Below are positions 7,643 to 12,137 of a stretch of DNA of 12,137 nucleotides, piece by piece. The DNA comes from Bacteroides sp. Its GTDB lineage: Bacteria; Bacteroidota; Bacteroidia; Bacteroidales; Bacteroidaceae. Numbering within the stretch: the first letter of the stretch is position 1; each line of letters begins with the position of its first letter. The position numbers were made by a program, and so were the translations under genes. Location: positions 1 to 12,137 of the forward strand of contig JASLDF010000039.1 of NCBI GenBank assembly GCA_030151635.1. Reading direction: 5' to 3'. The notes below the pieces were generated by a model. The model made no database searches. It saw only the letters and a list, made by a program, of their open reading frames with translations, and was not told the origin of the DNA.

Positions 7643-7661
7643 CGATGTTTTATATATAAGT

Positions 7662-9185
7662 ATGGATATGTCTAATAGAAAAGTAAGAGTTCGTTTTGCG
7701 CCTAGTCCTACAGGTGCTTTGCACATAGGTGGTGTACGTACTGCCCTATATAATTATCTTTTTGCTCGTCAGCATGGTGGTGATTTAATTTTCCGTATTG
7801 AAGATACGGATTCTAATCGATTTGTTGAGGGTGCAGAAGAGTATATTTTAGAGTCATTTAAATGGTTAAACATTCAGTTTGATGAAGGTGTTACATTCGG
7901 AGGTGATTGTGGCCCATACCGTCAATCGGAACGTCGTGACATTTACAAGAAATATGTACAAATTCTTCTAGAGAATGATAAAGCATATATTGCTTTTGAT
8001 ACTCCAGAAGAGTTAAACGCGAAACGTGAAGATGTAAGTAATTTCCAATACGATGCAACTACTCGCATGGATATGAGAAACTCTCTTACTTTACCTAAAG
8101 CAGAAGTTGATCAATTAATTGCTGATGGTGTTCAATATGTTGTACGTTTTAAAATTGAACCTAACGAGGATATACATGTGCAAGATTTAATTCGTGGTGA
8201 AGTTGTTATCAATTCTTCTGTACTTGATGATAAAGTTCTTTACAAATCGGCAGATGAATTACCTACGTACCATCTTGCGAATATTGTAGATGACCATTTA
8301 ATGACTATTTCCCATGTTATTCGTGGTGAAGAATGGTTGCCTTCGGCTCCTTTACATGTTCTGCTTTATAGGGCTTTTGGCTGGGAAGATACGATGCCAG
8401 AATTTGCTCACCTTCCTTTGTTGTTAAAACCTGAAGGTAATGGAAAATTGAGCAAACGTGATGGTGATCGTTTAGGATTCCCCGTATTCCCACTTGAGTG
8501 GAAAGACCCTAAGTCTGGTGATCTTTCTTCGGGATATCGAGAGGCTGGATACTTGCCAGAGGCTTTGATTAATTTTTTGGCTCTTCTTGGATGGAATCCC
8601 GGTAATGACCAAGAGATGATGTCTATGGACGACTTGGTTAAACAATTTGACTTGTCTCGTTGTAGTAAATCGGGCGCTAAATTTGATTATAAAAAAGGAC
8701 TTTGGTTTAATCATCAATATATTCAATTGAAATCCAATGAAGAATTAGCTAGTTTATTTATGCCTGTATTAAAAGAGCATGGTGTGAGTGAGAATGTTGA
8801 TCGTGTTGCAACAGTAATAGGTTTAATGAAGGATCGTATTTCTTTTTTACATGAGCTGTGGGATGTGTCAGATTTCTTCTTTGTAGCACCAAGCACTTAT
8901 GATGAGAAAACAGTTCGTAAACGTTGGAAGGAAACTGCAGCACAGAACATGACTGATTTAGTAGAGGTATTTCAAGAAATGACAGATTTCTCGAGTGAAA
9001 ATCAAGAGAAAATAGTTATGGCTCACATTGAAAATAATGAACTAAAAGTAGGTGAGGTGATGAATGCGCTTCGACTAGCTGTTGTTGGAGCAAGTAAAGG
9101 TCCTCACATGTTTGATATAACTGCCTTTATCGGACAAAAAGAGACTGTTGAAAGAATTAAAAAGGCGGTTGAAGTACTTGGCTAA
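7662..9185 (+). CDS. gltX: Glutamyl-tRNA synthetase
   Basis: The enzyme charges tRNA(Glu) with glutamate using ATP in the cytoplasm. The 507-residue class I synthetase shows the HIGH-type motif HIGG at 21-24 within RFAPSPTGALHIGG and the KMSKS-type motif KLSKR at 262-266. The Rossmann fold, the connective domain and the C-terminal anticodon-binding helices follow in order. Just after KLSKR, residues 270-300 (LGFPVFPLEW, DPKSGDLSSGYREAGYLPEA) form an insertion that I associate with Bacteroidota enzymes, a useful lineage marker. The cysteines that bind zinc in the E. coli enzyme are absent around 105-125. The start may be ATG 7662 or the second ATG at 7668 (MSNRK); the sequence does not decide. 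It is the first gene of a unit with waaA, 6 nt downstream. Confidence 0.97.
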   Translation: MDMSNRKVRVRFAPSPTGALHIGGVRTALYNYLFARQHGGDLIFRIEDTDSNRFVEGAEEYILESFKWLNIQFDEGVTFGGDCGPYRQSERRDIYKKYVQILLENDKAYIAFDTPEELNAKREDVSNFQYDATTRMDMRNSLTLPKAEVDQLIADGVQYVVRFKIEPNEDIHVQDLIRGEVVINSSVLDDKVLYKSADELPTYHLANIVDDHLMTISHVIRGEEWLPSAPLHVLLYRAFGWEDTMPEFAHLPLLLKPEGNGKLSKRDGDRLGFPVFPLEWKDPKSGDLSSGYREAGYLPEALINFLALLGWNPGNDQEMMSMDDLVKQFDLSRCSKSGAKFDYKKGLWFNHQYIQLKSNEELASLFMPVLKEHGVSENVDRVATVIGLMKDRISFLHELWDVSDFFFVAPSTYDEKTVRKRWKETAAQNMTDLVEVFQEMTDFSSENQEKIVMAHIENNELKVGEVMNALRLAVVGASKGPHMFDITAFIGQKETVERIKKAVEVLG

Positions 9186-9191
9186 TTTATT

Positions 9192-10412
9192 ATGCTTTAT
9201 AATTTTGCTATATATACCTATAGTTTCTTTGTTCATTTAGTCTCTTATTTTAATAAGAAGGCGAAGAAAATGGTTCAAGGACATAAAGAGGTTTATCAGT
9301 TGTTGAGAGATAAAATCGAAGCTGATAAAGATTATGTTTGGTTTCATGCAGCTTCTTTAGGGGAGTTTGAACAAGGAAGACCCTTAATTGAAAAAATAAG
9401 AATCTTATACCCAGAGTATAAGATTCTTCTTACTTTCTTTTCACCATCAGGATATGATGTTCGAAAGAACTATGAAGGTGCTGATATTGTATGTTATTTA
9501 CCGTTTGATAAACCTAGAAATGTAAGTAAGTTCTTGAAGCTTGCTAATCCACGCATGGCATTTTTCATTAAATATGAATTTTGGAAGAATTACTTGGATG
9601 AATTACATAAAAGAAGAATTCCTATATATAGTGTTTCTTCTATATTTAGACGTAATCAAATCTTTTTTAAATGGTATGGTGGTACATACCGAAAAGTCTT
9701 GAAAAATTTTGATCATCTTTTTGTTCAAAATGAAGCTTCAAAACGTTTTTTAGCTCGAATTGATGTTACTCGTGTAACTGTTGTTGGGGACACCCGCTTT
9801 GATCGAGTAATGCAGATAAGAGATGCTGCGAAAGATTTACCTTTGGTTGAGGCTTTCAAGAAAGGAAAGCCGACATTTGTTGCTGGCAGTTCATGGGGGC
9901 CTGATGAAGATATTTTTATTAAGTACTTCAATGAACATAAAGACGTGAAGCTGATTATAGCTCCACATGTGATTAGTGAAAGCCATTTGAATGAAATTAT
10001 TTCAAAGCTAGATCGTCCTTATATTAGATATACACAAGCAACTATGGAGCATGTTGTTGATGCGGAATGCTTGATTATAGACTGTTTTGGGCTACTTTCG
10101 TCTATATATAGATATGGAGAAGTAGCTTATATTGGAGGTGGTTTTGGAGTTGGAATCCATAATACCTTAGAGGCTGCCGTATATGGTATACCAGTCGTTT
10201 TTGGCCCTAAATATAGTAAGTTTATGGAAGCTAAAGATTTGATTGAAGCTAAAGGAGCTTATTCAATAAATTCGTATAAACAGTTCTCAGAACTTACAAG
10301 TCGTCTATATGAGAATTCAACTTTCTATCAAGAGACAAGTACAAATGCTGACAATTATGTGAAGCAAAATGCAGGTGCCTCTGATAAAATATTGAAGAAA
10401 ATTAATTTTTAA
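9192..10412 (+). CDS. waaA: 3-deoxy-D-manno-octulosonic acid (Kdo) transferase
   Basis: WaaA (KdtA, glycosyltransferase family 30) transfers Kdo from CMP-Kdo to the lipid A precursor on the inner face of the inner membrane, starting the lipopolysaccharide core. The 406-residue protein has an N-terminal hydrophobic anchor (about 1-20, followed by NKKAKK). The catalytic segment HAASLGEFEQG has Glu58 as the expected base. The C-terminal nucleotide-binding motif is GGGFGVGIHNTLEAA, with GIPVVFGP ending near 339. Length is close to the family norm. Whether it adds one or several Kdo residues cannot be read from sequence. The ATG is 6 nt after the gltX stop, so it probably shares that promoter. Its TAA overlaps the opposing mnmA TAA within TTAA at 10409-10412. 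Confidence 0.95.
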   Translation: MLYNFAIYTYSFFVHLVSYFNKKAKKMVQGHKEVYQLLRDKIEADKDYVWFHAASLGEFEQGRPLIEKIRILYPEYKILLTFFSPSGYDVRKNYEGADIVCYLPFDKPRNVSKFLKLANPRMAFFIKYEFWKNYLDELHKRRIPIYSVSSIFRRNQIFFKWYGGTYRKVLKNFDHLFVQNEASKRFLARIDVTRVTVVGDTRFDRVMQIRDAAKDLPLVEAFKKGKPTFVAGSSWGPDEDIFIKYFNEHKDVKLIIAPHVISESHLNEIISKLDRPYIRYTQATMEHVVDAECLIIDCFGLLSSIYRYGEVAYIGGGFGVGIHNTLEAAVYGIPVVFGPKYSKFMEAKDLIEAKGAYSINSYKQFSELTSRLYENSTFYQETSTNADNYVKQNAGASDKILKKINF

Positions 10413-11479
10413 TAGACTATCTCTCCGCTACCATAGCATATCTTAGAATTTTCATCATAGATAACGCCAAACTGTCCGGGTGCGATGCCTTGGATCATTT
10501 CATCTGACCTTAGAGTGTATTTATTGTTCTGATGGAATAGAACTCCATGGCTAAACTCTGGCGTGTGGCGAATCTTAAAAGTAACACTTACCCCTTCATT
10601 AGGGATATTACCCCAAGGGTTTTTAGTGATGAAGTGTATATTTGCCATGTTGAATTTATTATCATATTGAGTGGCAACATCAAATCCTTTAGAAGCATAA
10701 ATGATGTTGTTTTCAATGTCTTTTTGAATAACATACCATGGACCACCACTTAACCCTAGCCCTTTTCGTTGACCAATGGTATGGAACCAATATCCTTTGT
10801 GTGTTCCTATAATTTTACCAGTTTCTAATTCAACAATCTTACCTTCTTTTTCTCCAAGAAATCTTCTCACGAAATCGTTGTAATTTATTTTTCCCAGAAA
10901 ACATATACCTTGGCTGTCTTTACGCCTCGCACTTGGGAGTTTTGCTCTAATCGCTAGATCTCTAACTTCGTGTTTGTCCAAATCACCTAAAGGAAAAAGT
11001 AGCTTTGAAACTTGTAAATTATCTATTTGTGCAAGGAAGTCTGTTTGATCTTTTATTAAATCCTTTGATGTACCTAGCCACACTTCATTATCAAGCTCGA
11101 TGCGTTTAGCATAGTGTCCGGTAGCTGTGAAATCGTACTGATAACCTACTTTTTCCTCAAAACAACCAAACTTGATTAGCTTATTACACATGACGTCAGG
11201 GTTGGGCGTTAGTCCTTGCTGCACTTTGTCTATTGTATATTTGACAACGTTATCCCAATATTCTTTCTGTAAGTCAACTACATTTAGTTGTAGTCCATAT
11301 TTTCGAGCTGTGGCATGAGCTAACTCGATATCCTCCTCAGCAGAGCAGCCTGTCGTTTCTGCATCATCCATTCCTATTTTTATATAGAATAAATCAGGTT
11401 TGTACCCCTGTTCACATAGAAGGTGCGTTACAACAGAGCTGTCTACTCCGCCAGAGAATAATGTAGCAATTTTACTCAT
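10409..11479 (-). CDS. mnmA: tRNA-specific 2-thiouridylase MnmA
   Basis: MnmA activates the wobble uridine of tRNA(Lys, Glu, Gln) with ATP and inserts sulfur to give 2-thiouridine. The 356-residue protein has the PP-loop SGGVDSS at 9-15, the adenylation site. It also has the two catalytic cysteines in their usual settings: Cys98 in TPNPDVMCN and Cys193 in DSQGICFLG. HTIGQRKGLGL at 233-243 is the family's conserved central motif, followed by the C-terminal beta-barrel. Several Bacteroides genomes carry more than one mnmA paralogue, so this may not be the only copy. It lies 70 nt downstream of the carbonic anhydrase gene on the same strand and may be read from the same promoter; no clear -7 element was seen in the gap. 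Context with gltX is notable because tRNA(Glu) is a substrate of both enzymes, though the genes are convergent. Confidence 0.96.
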   Translation of the reverse strand: MSKIATLFSGGVDSSVVTHLLCEQGYKPDLFYIKIGMDDAETTGCSAEEDIELAHATARKYGLQLNVVDLQKEYWDNVVKYTIDKVQQGLTPNPDVMCNKLIKFGCFEEKVGYQYDFTATGHYAKRIELDNEVWLGTSKDLIKDQTDFLAQIDNLQVSKLLFPLGDLDKHEVRDLAIRAKLPSARRKDSQGICFLGKINYNDFVRRFLGEKEGKIVELETGKIIGTHKGYWFHTIGQRKGLGLSGGPWYVIQKDIENNIIYASKGFDVATQYDNKFNMANIHFITKNPWGNIPNEGVSVTFKIRHTPEFSHGVLFHQNNKYTLRSDEMIQGIAPGQFGVIYDENSKICYGSGEIVY

Positions 11480-11488
11480 TGTTTTTAT

Positions 11489-11507
11489 TTTTTACTTTTA
11501 GTAAAAA
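11489..11507. repeat. Short AT-rich perfect inverted repeat before mnmA
   Basis: TTTTTACT at 11489-11496 and AGTAAAAA at 11500-11507 pair perfectly around a 3-nt loop, 9 nt upstream of the mnmA start codon. In the mnmA transcript it would fold as a weak AU-rich stem next to the start. It might influence translation initiation or act as a poor terminator for the carbonic anhydrase gene, but there is no GC stem, so a strong terminator is unlikely. Confidence 0.35.
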
Positions 11508-11549
11508 CAAGTCGTTATTGCTTTTGTTTTGATTTTAGCTTTTTTTATC

Positions 11550-12083
11550 CTATTCGGATAGTGTAGCAGCGTCTTCTTCACCATACCAAGATGCGTATGT
11601 AATGTAGTGAGATGCTATTTTTAATTCATCACTCTTCTCGGGGTCAATTTTTTTTAGGAATTTTGCAGGTACTCCCCCCCATAGTTCGTGAGGTCCTACT
11701 TGGGTGCGGCTGAGGACTAATGCACCGGCTGCAATAATTGCTCCTTTTCCAATGTGGGCATAGTCAAGAATTGTAGATCCCATTCCAATTAAAGCACCAT
11801 CATCAATGTCTGCACCGTGAACGGTTGCATTGTGTCCGATTGTAACGTCATTGCCAATTGTGACGGTTGATTTTTCAAAAAGTGTGTGCAGTACGCTTCC
11901 GTCTTGAACGTTGACACGGTCGCCCATTATGATGGAGTTTACATCACCTCTTAAAACAGCATTGAACCAAATACTGCAATCGTCACCCATTACAATATCG
12001 CCTACTATTGTTGCATTTTCTGCGAAATAACAGTTCTTTCCATATTTTGGAACGAACCCTCTAACTTTTTTAATTAAAGCCAT
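11550..12083 (-). CDS. Gamma-class carbonic anhydrase family protein (left-handed beta-helix)
   Basis: This 177-residue protein is a left-handed beta-helix trimer subunit made of hexapeptide repeats (for example IVGDIV, VTIGND, ALIGMG). Gamma carbonic anhydrases hydrate CO2 with a metal held by three histidines across a subunit interface. The three are in the expected places: His66 (GSVLHT), His84 (TIGHN) and His89 (ATVHG). Arg45 and Asp47 (RGD) and Gln60 (VQDG) are also retained. The acidic residues linked to proton transfer in the archaeal Cam enzyme are not evident, as in many YrdA-type relatives, so carbonic anhydrase activity is plausible but not certain. The C-terminal helix (about 148-168) is typical. 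The start MALIKKVRGF fits the family. It precedes mnmA on the same strand. Confidence 0.92.
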   Translation of the reverse strand: MALIKKVRGFVPKYGKNCYFAENATIVGDIVMGDDCSIWFNAVLRGDVNSIIMGDRVNVQDGSVLHTLFEKSTVTIGNDVTIGHNATVHGADIDDGALIGMGSTILDYAHIGKGAIIAAGALVLSRTQVGPHELWGGVPAKFLKKIDPEKSDELKIASHYITYASWYGEEDAATLSE

Positions 12084-12137
12084 ATTTTAAATTTTTGTTG
12101 TATTGATTTTTAACCAGCTTTGTTCTTTCTCATTTAA
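12084..12137 (-). other. Right-edge segment upstream of the carbonic anhydrase gene, perhaps the tail of another gene
   Basis: On the minus strand one frame is open from the window edge to a TAA at 12087-12089, giving 16 codons that end in KINTTKI, and this stop lies 3 nt before the carbonic anhydrase ATG. That would fit a co-transcribed upstream gene. No TAnnTTTG element is present in this segment, which also agrees with a promoter further upstream. Sixteen open codons can easily be chance, so the gene is only suggested. Confidence 0.25.

Noticed and set aside
8472..8943. Minus-strand open frames within gltX
   Set aside because: They are shadows of the certain gltX frame, with no motif and no start context.
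10547..10753. Plus-strand open frame inside mnmA
   Set aside because: It is antisense to a gene with all catalytic motifs and has no feature of its own.
1..12137. A novel defence, mobile or biosynthetic system
   Set aside because: Every long frame belongs to a known core family, gene spacing is tight, there are no direct-repeat arrays, transposases, integrases or tRNA ends, and composition looks even throughout.

Overview
The window looks like ordinary chromosomal core DNA from an AT-rich member of the Bacteroidota, most likely order Bacteroidales. The evidence is threefold. The glutamyl-tRNA synthetase carries the insertion after its KLSKR motif that I associate with this phylum. Genes lack clear Shine-Dalgarno sequences. 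The two best promoters fit the Bacteroides-type -7 element TAnnTTTG rather than an E. coli-type -10. I see no insertion sequence, phage gene, CRISPR array, tRNA or rRNA, and no gene with obviously foreign composition.

The layout is a series of short, tightly packed transcription units that alternate in direction. On the left, the minus strand carries rpoN (sigma-54) followed 4 nt later by a multi-pass membrane protein of the PAP2 phosphatase type, and probably by a third gene cut off by the left edge. Divergent from rpoN, the plus strand carries priA (replication-restart helicase) and then a low-molecular-weight protein-tyrosine phosphatase. That phosphatase converges with, and overlaps by 26 bp, a minus-strand membrane HD phosphohydrolase of the PgpH type (c-di-AMP phosphodiesterase family). 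Divergent from the hydrolase is the plus-strand pair gltX and waaA (Kdo transferase). waaA ends in a 4-bp overlap with the minus-strand mnmA (tRNA 2-thiouridylase), which lies downstream of a gamma-class carbonic anhydrase.

The genes are housekeeping: transcription initiation, replication restart, tRNA charging and wobble thiolation, lipid A core synthesis, second-messenger breakdown and membrane lipid chemistry. They do not form one pathway, and I find no convincing new system. The points most worth a second look are the displaced catalytic histidine in the PAP2-like protein, the two convergent gene pairs that overlap at their stop codons without a terminator, and the matching promoter cores at priA and gltX, of which the priA one implies a very short leader. 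Two start sites were moved inward from the longest open frames: rpoN to 2407 and priA to 2605.
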